Part shown: positions 7,845 to 16,142 of the stretch, in pieces
How positions within the stretch are numbered: position 1 is the stretch's first letter
Layout of the letters: the number at the start of each line of letters is the position of its first letter
Source of the DNA: JAVZLH01 sp049700435
GTDB lineage: Archaea; Thermoproteota; Bathyarchaeia; Bathyarchaeales; Bathycorpusculaceae
Reading direction: 5' to 3'
Assembly: GCA_049700435.1 (NCBI GenBank)
Contig: JBNAVK010000004.1
Coordinates: forward strand, 1 to 56,542
Length of the DNA: 56,542 bases
Position numbers and translations under genes: made by a program
The notes under the pieces: generated by a model
Databases searched by the model: none
Told to the model about the DNA's origin: nothing
Seen by the model: only the letters and a program-made list of their open reading frames with translations

Positions 7845-8827
7845 AAGTAACCAAGCTTCTTGAAGAATTAGATGCAAAACTAGTTGTCTTATTATGCCAC
7901 CATAACGCAGATCCAGATGCCATCTGTTCAGCATACGCCTTCGCGAGCCTGCTCAAGAGCTTAAGACCAAAAATGGAGGTTGAAATTGGAGCAGCGCAGG
8001 GAATAAGTCGTTTGTCAAAGCATCTTTTGAAACATTTACCCATAGAGTTGAAAGCTCAACCGAATGTAGAGAATGCGGATGCCATAATTCTGCTTGACAC
8101 CAACACTATTCAACAGTTGAACAATCTTGCTGAAAAAGTGAAAGCTGCAAAGGCTCCAATGATTGTTATAGACCATCATGCAGCTCATCCTGAAACAGAA
8201 AAAATGGCGAAAATCTGCGTAACAAACGAAGAGGCATCATCAACGTGCGAAATCGTTTACAACTTTTTTAAACAAGCTGGTGTAAAACCCGCCGAAAAAG
8301 AGGCAAAAGCATTGTTTTTGGGTATAGCCTTTGACACACGCCATTTTGTTTTAGCCAACTCATCCACACTGAAAGCCGTTGCAGAACTCATCGATGCCGG
8401 AGTAAACGCGCAAGAAGCCTTATCTATGCTCTCGTTACCCATGGACTTTTCTGAACGGGTAGCGAGATTAAAGGCTTGTAGAAGAGCCAAAATTTTCAAG
8501 ATTGGAGAATGGATACTTGCCTTTTCCCATGTTAGCGCATTTCAAGCTTCGGCGGCTAGAGCCATAGTAGATTTGGGCGCTCACGTTGCAGTAGTAGCTG
8601 GACAGAAGAACGAAAACATGGAGATTAGCCTACGTTGCACACGCGAATTTCATGAAATGACGGGAATACACTTGGGTAGAGACATAGCTAAACCTTTAGG
8701 TGAGTATCTACGCGGTATGGGCGGTGGACATTCAACAGCCGCTGGGGTTAATGGTGTTGGCGATATTGAAGCTGGGCTTAAGCGTTGTTTGCGGCTTTTT
8801 AAGGAGAAGCTTTCTAGCCATAATTAA
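7832..8827 (+). CDS. DHH/DHHA1 phosphoesterase (RecJ/NrnA-like)
   Basis: A two-domain phosphoesterase of the RecJ/NrnA superfamily. Motifs are HHNADPDAICSA near residue 30, the name-giving DHHAAHP near 114, and the DHHA1 GGGHSTAAG glycine motif near 297. Such proteins remove nucleotides from short nucleic acids or cleave dinucleotides using manganese. At 331 residues it matches the short NrnA-like archaeal forms rather than full RecJ, so nanoRNA or cyclic-dinucleotide product turnover is as likely as DNA repair. It overlaps the DUF3194 gene. Confidence 0.88.
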   Translation: MSLVEVTKLLEELDAKLVVLLCHHNADPDAICSAYAFASLLKSLRPKMEVEIGAAQGISRLSKHLLKHLPIELKAQPNVENADAIILLDTNTIQQLNNLAEKVKAAKAPMIVIDHHAAHPETEKMAKICVTNEEASSTCEIVYNFFKQAGVKPAEKEAKALFLGIAFDTRHFVLANSSTLKAVAELIDAGVNAQEALSMLSLPMDFSERVARLKACRRAKIFKIGEWILAFSHVSAFQASAARAIVDLGAHVAVVAGQKNENMEISLRCTREFHEMTGIHLGRDIAKPLGEYLRGMGGGHSTAAGVNGVGDIEAGLKRCLRLFKEKLSSHN

Positions 8828-8884
8828 GTAGCTACTCTTAAATGAGAGATTATCTCCGCTTAAAATCGGGCTGGCATCACAAGC

Positions 8885-9739
8885 ATGGCTGTGATTGAAG
8901 CAAAAAACCTCACATACACCTATCCAAGCGCAACAAAACCATCAATAGTAGACGTCTCCATAAAAATAGAGAAAGGCGAATTCACCCTAATAACCGGACC
9001 AAGCGGATGCGGAAAAACAACCCTCTGCAGATGTTTAAACGGATTAATCCCCCACTTTTACCAAGGCGAGTTAAAAGGCCAAATAACAGTCGCTGGGCTT
9101 GATGTCACCAAACACCCAATCTATGAACTGGCAAAGCATGTTGGTCTTGTTTTTCAAAACCCCGAAAACCAGCTTTTCGCCCTGTCCGTCGAGAAGGATG
9201 TAGCTTTCGGGCTTGAAAACCTAGGATTTCCCAGAGAAGAAATTCGCAAGAGAGTGGATTGGGCAATGGAATTGACGGAAATATATGATTTGAGGGAGAG
9301 AGCTCCATACGAGCTTTCAGGGGGACAGCAGCAACGTGTCGCAATTGCCTCGGTCTTAGCCATGCAGCCAGAGGTAATGGTTCTTGACGAACCAACATCC
9401 TTTCTTGACCCGTTGACCGCCAAGAAAATATTCGATGTGATTTATGAACTCAACAGAAAATTGGGAATAACCGTCGTGCTTGTTGAGCACAGACTGGATT
9501 TAACAGCAAAATACACGGATCACATAATTGTAATGGACGATGGCAAAGTAGTCATAGACGGTGAACCACGCCAGATCTTAAGTTCAGAGGAAACCAAGCT
9601 AATTGGAGTTGGAATTCCAAAGGCAACGCTTCTTTATCAAATGTTAAGTAAAGACGGGGTAAGATTAGGCAACAAAGTTCCATTGTCTTCCGACGAAATG
9701 GCAGCGCTGATAAAGGAGGTTTTCAAACACGATGATTGA
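8885..9739 (+). CDS. ecfA1: ECF transporter ATPase EcfA1/CbiO family
   Basis: The first of two ABC ATPases of an energy-coupling factor (ECF) vitamin or metal importer. Walker A is GPSGCGKTT near residue 39, the Q-loop is in VGLVFQNPENQLFA, the signature is LSGGQQQR, and Walker B is VMVLDEPTSFLDP. The FQNPENQLF form is typical of ECF ATPases. It overlaps the second ATPase by 8 bases, and EcfT follows. No substrate-binding S component is encoded here; a QueT-type S component lies at 27675. Confidence 0.93.
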   Translation: MAVIEAKNLTYTYPSATKPSIVDVSIKIEKGEFTLITGPSGCGKTTLCRCLNGLIPHFYQGELKGQITVAGLDVTKHPIYELAKHVGLVFQNPENQLFALSVEKDVAFGLENLGFPREEIRKRVDWAMELTEIYDLRERAPYELSGGQQQRVAIASVLAMQPEVMVLDEPTSFLDPLTAKKIFDVIYELNRKLGITVVLVEHRLDLTAKYTDHIIVMDDGKVVIDGEPRQILSSEETKLIGVGIPKATLLYQMLSKDGVRLGNKVPLSSDEMAALIKEVFKHDD

Positions 9740-10559
9740 GGTTGAAAACGTCTACTTCACCTATCCAAACGGCGTAGAAGCATTGAAGGGAGTATCCCTA
9801 AAAATCTATGATGGAGAATTTGTTGCCATAATGGGACAAAACGGCGCTGGGAAAACAACGCTTGTTAAACATTTTAATGGGCTTCTTAAGCCAACAAAGG
9901 GCAGAGTCCTCGTTGACAGCGTCGAAACAACAAAAACCAGCGTGGCAACTCTAGCCAGAAACGTGGGCTTTGTCTTCCAAAACCCAGACCACCAGTTGTT
10001 CAGCGAAACAGTTGAGGATGAAATAGCCTTCGCCCTAAAAAACTTCGGATTCAAAGAAGATGTTATAGAGAGAAGGATAACGTGGGCGCTTAACCTTTTG
10101 GGTTTGGCACAATACAGAAAAACTTCGCCATTTATGCTTAGCGGCGGAGAAAGGAAACGTGTTGCTTTGGCTTCTGTTTTGGCGTGGGATCCAAAGATAC
10201 TAATATTGGATGAGCCGACGATAGGGCAAGACTACCAGCAAAAGGAGAAGCTCAGACAATTCATTTTGCAGATGAAGACTCAGGGGAAAACGACAATCAT
10301 CGTCACACATGACGTCGAGTTCGTGGCAGAATGTAATCCTAGGGTTATACTAATGCGCGACGGAAAAATAGTTGCCGATGGAGAAGCAAAGAAAATTCTC
10401 ACAAGCACCGAAACTCTATATAAGGCATCCATTATTCCGCCCCAAATAACCCAAATCTTCATCCAACTTCAAGATTTGAATTTGCCCCAAGAAGTTATTG
10501 ACGTTTATGAAGCAAGAGAAATTTTGCTAAATCATTTTGGGAAGGAGAAGTCTAAATGA
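9732..10559 (+). CDS. ecfA2: ECF transporter ATPase EcfA2/CbiO family
   Basis: The second ECF ATPase, which would heterodimerise with the upstream one. Walker A is GQNGAGKTT near residue 35, the Q-loop segment is VGFVFQNPDHQLFS, the signature is LSGGERKR, and Walker B is ILILDEPTIGQD. The length (275 residues) is usual. ATG 9732 overlaps the end of the first ATPase, and its own stop overlaps the ATG of ecfT (ATGA), so all three should be co-translated. Confidence 0.93.
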   Translation: MIEVENVYFTYPNGVEALKGVSLKIYDGEFVAIMGQNGAGKTTLVKHFNGLLKPTKGRVLVDSVETTKTSVATLARNVGFVFQNPDHQLFSETVEDEIAFALKNFGFKEDVIERRITWALNLLGLAQYRKTSPFMLSGGERKRVALASVLAWDPKILILDEPTIGQDYQQKEKLRQFILQMKTQGKTTIIVTHDVEFVAECNPRVILMRDGKIVADGEAKKILTSTETLYKASIIPPQITQIFIQLQDLNLPQEVIDVYEAREILLNHFGKEKSK

Positions 10560-11332
10560 GCGTTTTCGACGGACTCAAATTCCGCAAAGTTTATTCGCCA
10601 ATCCACAACTTAGACCCGCGGATAAAATTTGTGTATGTATGTGTCATATTTGTTGTCGCCATAATTTTTGGGGAACTGATACCCCTAATAGTGCTCTTTC
10701 TAATACAGATTCCATTCGTACTTTTAGCTGGTGTTCAACGAGAATGGCTCCGCTCCTTGCGAGGCGCAGCCTTTTTGGCTACAATAATTTTCTTGACAAA
10801 CTTCTTGTTCTCATATTTTGGAGCGAAGGGATTAGCGGAGAGTCTGGAAGGTGCCGCTGCTATGACGCTGCGTTTCATAGTGCTCATCGAGTCTTTTTCC
10901 ATATTTTTCCTAACAACATCGCCGGACAACCTAGGCTTAGCCCTAGAACAAGCCCGCGTGCCCTACGAATTTTCTTTCGCCTTCACAACCGCCGTTAGAT
11001 TTGTTCCAGTTTTGGCTGAAGAAGCTCAGACAATTATGGATGCCCAAAAGGCAAGGGGGTTAGAGTTGGAACGTGGAAACTTTCTGAAAAGAATCCGAAA
11101 TTACATTCCCATACTTGTGCCCTTAATAGTGAGCGCTATCCGCAGAAGCCTTGAGCTAGCAGAAGCCATGGAATCCCGCGCGTGGGGCGCCACCAAAAAA
11201 CGCACAAACCTTTACACCTTAAAAATGCATAGGGGAGACTTTGTTCTGTTAGCCATAACGGTCGGAATCTTGGCATTGGCGATTTATGTTCGCTTAACTT
11301 GTGTTAGGATCCCATCTCTCTTCAGCTTTTGA
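10556..11332 (+). CDS. ecfT: ECF transporter transmembrane subunit EcfT
   Basis: The T component that couples ATP hydrolysis in the EcfA pair to tilting of the S component. There are several N-terminal membrane segments (beginning FVYVCVIFVVAIIFGELIPL) and, towards the C-terminus, the two coupling-helix motifs of the family: DAQKARGLELE and ESRAWGA, matching the ArgA/ArgG-type XRX pattern. The 258-residue length is typical. It is the last gene of the ECF cluster; the next gene encodes an unrelated isomerase after a 54-base gap. Confidence 0.92.
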   Translation: MSVFDGLKFRKVYSPIHNLDPRIKFVYVCVIFVVAIIFGELIPLIVLFLIQIPFVLLAGVQREWLRSLRGAAFLATIIFLTNFLFSYFGAKGLAESLEGAAAMTLRFIVLIESFSIFFLTTSPDNLGLALEQARVPYEFSFAFTTAVRFVPVLAEEAQTIMDAQKARGLELERGNFLKRIRNYIPILVPLIVSAIRRSLELAEAMESRAWGATKKRTNLYTLKMHRGDFVLLAITVGILALAIYVRLTCVRIPSLFSF

Positions 11333-11386
11333 AGATAGAGAGAAGAACCTCAAAACCGCAAGACTTTTAATGCTGGCGAAAATGTA

Positions 11387-12010
11387 ATGGGTTCTCGGAG
11401 CTTGAAAAGTTTGAAATGGTTGAAGGCGGCGGCGGAAGAAATCATCACCGGAATAAAAAGCAGCATTGAAGAGTTAAGCGCGGAAGAAGTTGAAAGGCTG
11501 ATTAAACTTTTAATCGGCGCAAAGAACAAGAAAATCTTCATTGTAGGCATGGGAAGAAGCGGGTTTGTTGCAAGAGCCTTTGCATTACGTCTAATGAACT
11601 TGGGCTTCAATGTCTACTTTCTAGGCGAAACCATCACGCCAGCAGCGGAAAAAGGAGACTTACTAATAGCAATCTCAGGAACAGGTGCCACAAAAATGGT
11701 TCTAACTGCAAGCGCAGCCGCTAAGGAAATTGGAGCAACAGTAATTGCCATAACGTCCTTTCCAGAGTCTCCACTGGGCCAAATGGCTGACCACATAGTC
11801 ACTATTAAAGGGAGGACAAAAACTGGCTGGCCGAAAGAAGAAGATTATCTAGCGAGGCAAATTATGGGTGAACGCGAACCATTAACTCCTCTTGGAAGCG
11901 TTTTTGAAAACAACTGCATGGTTTTTCTAGACAGTTTGGTTGTGGAGTTGATGCATCGGATGGGGCGAACGGAGGAGGATTTACGGCGTAGACACGCTAC
12001 AATAGAGTGA
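11387..12010 (+). CDS. hxlB: 6-phospho-3-hexuloisomerase (SIS domain)
   Basis: A SIS-domain sugar isomerase of the PHI/HxlB family, interconverting 3-hexulose 6-phosphate and fructose 6-phosphate. In archaea this serves the reverse ribulose monophosphate route that makes ribulose 5-phosphate for nucleotides. Family marks are KKIFIVGMGRSGFVARAFALRL, ETITPAAEKGDLLIAISGTG and the C-terminal LGSVFENNCMVFLD with ELMHRMGRTEEDLRRRHATIE. The partner synthase HxlA is not adjacent. A TTTTAA box at 11365-11370 lies about 20 bases before ATG 11387, suggesting a very short leader. Confidence 0.9.
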   Translation: MGSRSLKSLKWLKAAAEEIITGIKSSIEELSAEEVERLIKLLIGAKNKKIFIVGMGRSGFVARAFALRLMNLGFNVYFLGETITPAAEKGDLLIAISGTGATKMVLTASAAAKEIGATVIAITSFPESPLGQMADHIVTIKGRTKTGWPKEEDYLARQIMGEREPLTPLGSVFENNCMVFLDSLVVELMHRMGRTEEDLRRRHATIE

Positions 12011-12023
12011 AAAGAAATGGAGC

Positions 12024-12110
12024 GTGCAAGATATCCGCGCTAAATGGAAAAAGAAAAGAATGCGCCGACAGAAAAAGAAACGGCAAAAGAGAAGGGCAAG
12101 ATACAAGTAA
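12024..12110 (+). CDS. rpl41e: Ribosomal protein eL41, 28 residues
   Basis: GTG 12024 opens a 28-codon frame ending TAA 12108-12110. Its core, IRAKWKKKRMRRQKKK, matches the almost invariant eL41 sequence (MRAKWRKKRMRRLRRKRR in other archaea), a single basic helix in the large subunit. In most eL41 proteins the methionine sits where the Ile codon (ATC 12033) is here, so the N-terminus is either extended by three residues from GTG or uses a rare start. Missed by length cut-offs of ordinary gene finders. Confidence 0.82.
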   Translation: MQDIRAKWKKKRMRRQKKKRQKRRARYK

Positions 12111-12351
12111 ACCTATTCTAAGGGTTTTCAATCAGCCTGTTATTCCTAATCGTTAATGTTCATAACAGCCACACTTTATACGCTCTTAAAGCGGCCAAAT
12201 TTGGTTTTGAACACGTTTAGCATTTTTCTTCTGTTTTGGCGTTCAAGAGATTCCCTAAAGATTAGGCGTGCATATAACTTATTAAGACTCACTACGCACT
12301 ATATTCTACTTGAAAAACCTGAGTGCCAAAACTAGGGGGCGCTAAAGCCCA
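12111..12351 (+). promoter_or_regulatory. Upstream region of the pilus locus
   Basis: This 241-base gap holds no convincing gene. An AT-rich run CATATAACTTATTA near 12271-12284 resembles an archaeal TATA element and would start a message around 12300. Immediately before TTG 12352, GGGC (12337-12340) and GCCC (12347-12350) can form a four-pair hairpin that would cover the G-rich ribosome-binding stretch. Confidence 0.35.
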
Positions 12352-13914
12352 TTGAAAAAACAAAAACCAAAGGACACCCAGATCGTTCAAGAAGCAGAAG
12401 TAGGCGTAATAATAAAAGGAGGGGGAAAGAAACCAACAGTTTTCCGAGAAATCTACCCAATACAAGAACCATACGTTTACGCCGCCATAGTAAAAAACCC
12501 TGAAACCCAAAAGACAGTCTACGAAGTTATAGAACCCACACTAAAAAAGGAGGAGGAAAACCTCCTCAAGGAAATAAAAACATTCTTGATGGAAGAAGTA
12601 GATGTAAACCTAAAAGAAATAGAAACCAGAGAAAAAGCCGAAAACTACCTCAAAGAAAAAACTAGGGAAATAATCAGGAAATACCGAATAAAAGTTCCGC
12701 CAGAAGCCGTCGACAAGCTCACTTACTACATAATTAGAGATTTTATAGGCTATGGAAAAATAGACCCATTAATGAAGGACCACCTGATTGAGGATATATC
12801 AGCAGATGGCGTAAACATACCATTATATGTTTGGCACAGGCTATACGAGTCTTTGCCAACTAACATAGTTTTCAAGGATGAAGCCGAACTGAACTCCTTC
12901 ATAATCCGCTTAGCTTATCTTTCTGGAAAAAACATTTCCATAGCTTCACCAATTTTGGACGCCTCTCTTCCTGATGGCAGCCGTGTACAATTAACTTATG
13001 GAAATGAAGTTACACGGAGAGGCTCAACATTCACTATTAGACGCTTCAGAGTTGACCCGTTAACAATATCAGATTTAATAGCTTTCAAAACAGTTTCATC
13101 TGAGATGGCTGCATACCTATGGTACATTATAGAGAACAGAGCCTCGGTGCTAGTTGCGGGAGGTGTAGCCGCGGGAAAAACTACAATGCTAAACTGTTTA
13201 TCCATGTTCATAAAGCCCGAAATGAAAATAGTAAGCGTAGAAGACACACAGGAACTCAACCTTCCACACGAAAACTGGATACCTTCAGTTGCAAGGCTAG
13301 GTTTCGGCCACGAAGATAAAAGGGGAGGAACAATAACCCTTTTCGACCTATTAAAAGCGGCCGTCAGGCAAAGACCAGACTACATTATTGTCGGTGAGGT
13401 TAGAGGCGAAGAAGCATACACGCTTTTCCAAGCCATGGCAACTGGTCACTTGGGAATGAGCACAATACATGCGGAATCGGTTGAAGCCGTGATAAGTAGG
13501 CTGGAGTCTGAACCCATGAATATTCCACGGTCACTGATAGCAATGACCGACGTGATAATGGTTGTAACAAGAACTGAAGTGGAGGGAAAACCAGCGAGAC
13601 GAACCCTCACAACTACCGAAATTGCTGGAATAGACCAAAAAACAAAGAACATAATAACGGAAGAAATTTTCCGCTGGAACCCAAAAGAAGACAAGTTTAT
13701 CCCCGTTGGAAATAGCCCATTTCTAGAGGCTCACATGAATAAAATGAGCATAACAGAGGATGACGTAAAGCGTGAGTTGAACAGAAGAAAAACCGTCCTA
13801 GAGTGGATGGTACACAGCGGAATCCGCCGCTACATGGATGTTGCCAACGTAATTCGAGAATACTACTCTAACCCAAACCGCGTATATCAAAAGGCCAGAA
13901 TGGGGTTAAAATGA
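12352..13914 (+). CDS. Type II/IV secretion ATPase (archaellum FlaI / pilus VirB11-GspE family)
   Basis: A hexameric secretion ATPase that powers assembly of type IV pilus-like filaments from the cytoplasmic face. The 520-residue protein has an N-terminal domain and a RecA-like domain with Walker A GGVAAGKTT near residue 269, the EDTQELNLPHENW Asp box, the acidic VGEVRGEEAYTLFQAMATGH Walker B region, and the STIHAES His box. TTG 12352 is the only start before the conserved N-terminal region. It leads a cluster with two TadC-like membrane proteins and two pilin-like proteins. No FlaH, FlaG or FlaF is nearby, so this is a pilus rather than an archaellum. Confidence 0.92.
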   Translation: MKKQKPKDTQIVQEAEVGVIIKGGGKKPTVFREIYPIQEPYVYAAIVKNPETQKTVYEVIEPTLKKEEENLLKEIKTFLMEEVDVNLKEIETREKAENYLKEKTREIIRKYRIKVPPEAVDKLTYYIIRDFIGYGKIDPLMKDHLIEDISADGVNIPLYVWHRLYESLPTNIVFKDEAELNSFIIRLAYLSGKNISIASPILDASLPDGSRVQLTYGNEVTRRGSTFTIRRFRVDPLTISDLIAFKTVSSEMAAYLWYIIENRASVLVAGGVAAGKTTMLNCLSMFIKPEMKIVSVEDTQELNLPHENWIPSVARLGFGHEDKRGGTITLFDLLKAAVRQRPDYIIVGEVRGEEAYTLFQAMATGHLGMSTIHAESVEAVISRLESEPMNIPRSLIAMTDVIMVVTRTEVEGKPARRTLTTTEIAGIDQKTKNIITEEIFRWNPKEDKFIPVGNSPFLEAHMNKMSITEDDVKRELNRRKTVLEWMVHSGIRRYMDVANVIREYYSNPNRVYQKARMGLK

Positions 13915-14894
13915 GCGAAAACAAAGCTATAGGAAAAATAAAGAAAATCATCAACAACCTCAAAGCAATACTTGAGGGAAAAACTGAAGCGCCTAAAAAA
14001 GAGCCTAGAATAGAGCTTGGGAAACCCCATTCTTTGGCATTTCAGCTCTTAGGCGGTAGAATAGAACGAATTTTGCCACTCTTTAAGGATTTAGACGAAA
14101 GTTTGTACAAGTCTGGAATAAAAGTCAATTTTAAGGCTTATGTCAGTTTAGCAGTTTTTTCCGCGATATTAGTCACCATGGCAACTGTTGTCATTGTTCC
14201 ATCCCTGCTGATTCTTGCATTCCACATGCCAGTTTTGCCAGCGCTTCTTTATAGCTTCGGCGGAGGGTTGTTTGCGTTTGCGTTTTCAATCATTGGATTT
14301 TACGTTTACCCAATTTATCGTGCAGACAAACTTAAGAGGGAGTTGGAGGATGAGTTACCATTCACAACTGGTTACATGGCTATTCTCGCCAGCGCTGGGG
14401 TCTCACCAGAAAAAATTTTCTATTCTCTCGCAAATATGAGTGTGCCCTTAGCAATTTCTTATGAGGCTAGGGATGTTGTTAGAAACATAAACCTTTTTGG
14501 TCTAGACATAATTTCAGCCCTTGAAGAGGCATCGAAGCGTTCGCCCTCAGAAGTATTTCGAGAAACACTTGAAGGCTTCATTTCAACAATACATTCTGGC
14601 GGTAACTTAGCTGCATATTTACGCGAAAAATCTAAGCAGTTCATGAAGTTGAAGAGGATAAGTCTTAAAAAGTTCTCAGACACGCTGTCGATTCTGTCGG
14701 AGTTCTACATATCCGTTCTGTTGACTGGACCGCTTCTCTTTGTAATAATGTTGGCAGTCATATCCATGCTTGGAGGAGGTTTCCTAGGGTTTTTAAGCTC
14801 AGAGCTTCTGCTGAACCTGCTTACTTACATAGGGATTCCTGTCGGCGCTATAATATTTCTGATAATTTTGGACGCTATCTCTCCAAGATGGTAG
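13911..14894 (+). CDS. Type IV pilus inner-membrane platform protein (TadC/FlaJ family), first copy
   Basis: A platform protein of the GspF/TadC/FlaJ superfamily, which anchors the ATPase and scaffolds filament growth. It has two membrane segments near residues 75-125, a cytoplasmic four-helix domain with LEDELPFTTGYMAILASAGV and a C-terminal membrane pair. ATG 13911 overlaps the ATPase stop by 4 bases. With the next gene it forms a split pair, as in Tad-type systems with TadB and TadC. Confidence 0.88.
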   Translation: MSENKAIGKIKKIINNLKAILEGKTEAPKKEPRIELGKPHSLAFQLLGGRIERILPLFKDLDESLYKSGIKVNFKAYVSLAVFSAILVTMATVVIVPSLLILAFHMPVLPALLYSFGGGLFAFAFSIIGFYVYPIYRADKLKRELEDELPFTTGYMAILASAGVSPEKIFYSLANMSVPLAISYEARDVVRNINLFGLDIISALEEASKRSPSEVFRETLEGFISTIHSGGNLAAYLREKSKQFMKLKRISLKKFSDTLSILSEFYISVLLTGPLLFVIMLAVISMLGGGFLGFLSSELLLNLLTYIGIPVGAIIFLIILDAISPRW

Positions 14895-14900
14895 TGGAAA

Positions 14901-15716
14901 ATGCCGAAAATAGAGAAGAAAACCCAAAAAATCGTGCTTGCAACTTCCGTTTTGTTAGCCGTTTTCCTAATCCTTTTTGCATGCTTCATGTTTTGGGGTA
15001 ACGAAATTTTTGATGACTTCGTCTTCTTTGCAGTAATAATTATCGTCACGCCTGTATCTATCTTAAACTACATTGACTATAGGTGGAGGAAAGCTGTAGA
15101 CGAACGCCTACCAGACCTGTTCCGAAGCGTTGTCCAAGCTCAAGAAACTGGCATGACGCTGCCTCAAGCTTTGGAGGAAGCTGCAAAAAGGGATTATGGA
15201 CCACTTACGGCGGAACTGCGGAAGATGACCGCGCAGATTTCTTGGGGAATGAGTTTTGACGAGGCTCTTCTGGCTTTAGGAAACCGAGTTAACACGGTTT
15301 TGATGCAGAGAACTGTTCCCATGATCATTGAAGCTGGACGTTCAGGAGGACATGTTGAAAAGGTCTTTGACCCTATGGGCAGGTTTATACAGACAACTCT
15401 TTTGCTTGAGAAGGAACGCCGAACCCAGACGAGACCTTACATCGCGATAATTTATGTAGCCTTTTTCGTCTTCCTATTCACAATAATACTTCTCTTCAAA
15501 TCATTCTTTGCAACGATAGAAGGTTTGCCGACGCTTGGAACAGCTATGATGACGCCTGAGGAAATGCAAAGGTTGTTTTTCCACATGACTACAATTCAAG
15601 CCTTTTTCGGTGGGCTTGTCGCCGGGAAAATGGGAGACGGGACAATAAGTGCTGGGTTGAAGCACGGTCTCATAATGATGCTGTGCGGCTATGTGGCATT
15701 GAAGCTCTTCTTGTGA
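14901..15716 (+). CDS. Type IV pilus inner-membrane platform protein (TadC/FlaJ family), second copy
   Basis: A second platform protein, 271 residues. The T2SSF domain is clear: VDERLPDLFRSVVQAQETGM, then LPQALEEAAKRDYGPL and MIIEAGRSGGHVEKVFDPMG. Membrane segments lie near residues 13-50 at the N-terminus and in the last 90 residues. It starts six bases after the first copy ends, so they are almost certainly an operon and probably a heteromeric platform. Confidence 0.88.
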   Translation: MPKIEKKTQKIVLATSVLLAVFLILFACFMFWGNEIFDDFVFFAVIIIVTPVSILNYIDYRWRKAVDERLPDLFRSVVQAQETGMTLPQALEEAAKRDYGPLTAELRKMTAQISWGMSFDEALLALGNRVNTVLMQRTVPMIIEAGRSGGHVEKVFDPMGRFIQTTLLLEKERRTQTRPYIAIIYVAFFVFLFTIILLFKSFFATIEGLPTLGTAMMTPEEMQRLFFHMTTIQAFFGGLVAGKMGDGTISAGLKHGLIMMLCGYVALKLFL

Positions 15717-15725
15717 GGTGAAGCA

Positions 15726-16142
15726 ATGAAGGTTCAGCATAAAAGATTTTTATGCGACAAACGTGCTATAACGCCAGTTCTAAGCAACCTTCTGCTCATG
15801 GTTGTGGCTGTGGCAGCCATGGCAATAGCTACAACATCAACATATGTTGTCACAACGAACCTTCGGGAGAACATGAGCGAGCGCCTCTTGGTGGAAGATG
15901 TTTGGTTCAACTCTACCGACAGCATAATGATTTATCTCCGCAACATTGGAAAGGGCGCCATTGACGTTTCAAGGGTTTACATTAACAACACTCCTCAGCC
16001 CTTCAGTTCGCCTTTCCATCTTGAAATAGACGAGCACGGATGGCTAAACATCTCATATTCTTGGGTTCCAAGCGGAGTCTATTACGTGGATGTTGTTACG
16101 ACAAGGGGGAATCACGCTGGAGGCTATTATAAGGCGCCTTAA
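15726..16142 (+). CDS. Small type IV pilin-like protein
   Basis: A 138-residue secreted or filament protein with a class III (prepilin) signal. A basic N-terminus ending CDKRA precedes ITPVLSNLLLMVVAVAAMA, a hydrophobic helix like that of archaeal pilins and archaellins; cleavage by a PibD-type peptidase is likely near KRA. The rest is predicted beta-rich (VEDVWFNSTDSIMIYLRNIG), ending GNHAGGYY, similar to the tails of archaeal pilin-like proteins. It follows the platform genes by nine bases. At least three N-X-S/T sequons occur. It is the best candidate for a pilin subunit, but could be an accessory pseudopilin. Confidence 0.8.
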   Translation: MKVQHKRFLCDKRAITPVLSNLLLMVVAVAAMAIATTSTYVVTTNLRENMSERLLVEDVWFNSTDSIMIYLRNIGKGAIDVSRVYINNTPQPFSSPFHLEIDEHGWLNISYSWVPSGVYYVDVVTTRGNHAGGYYKAP

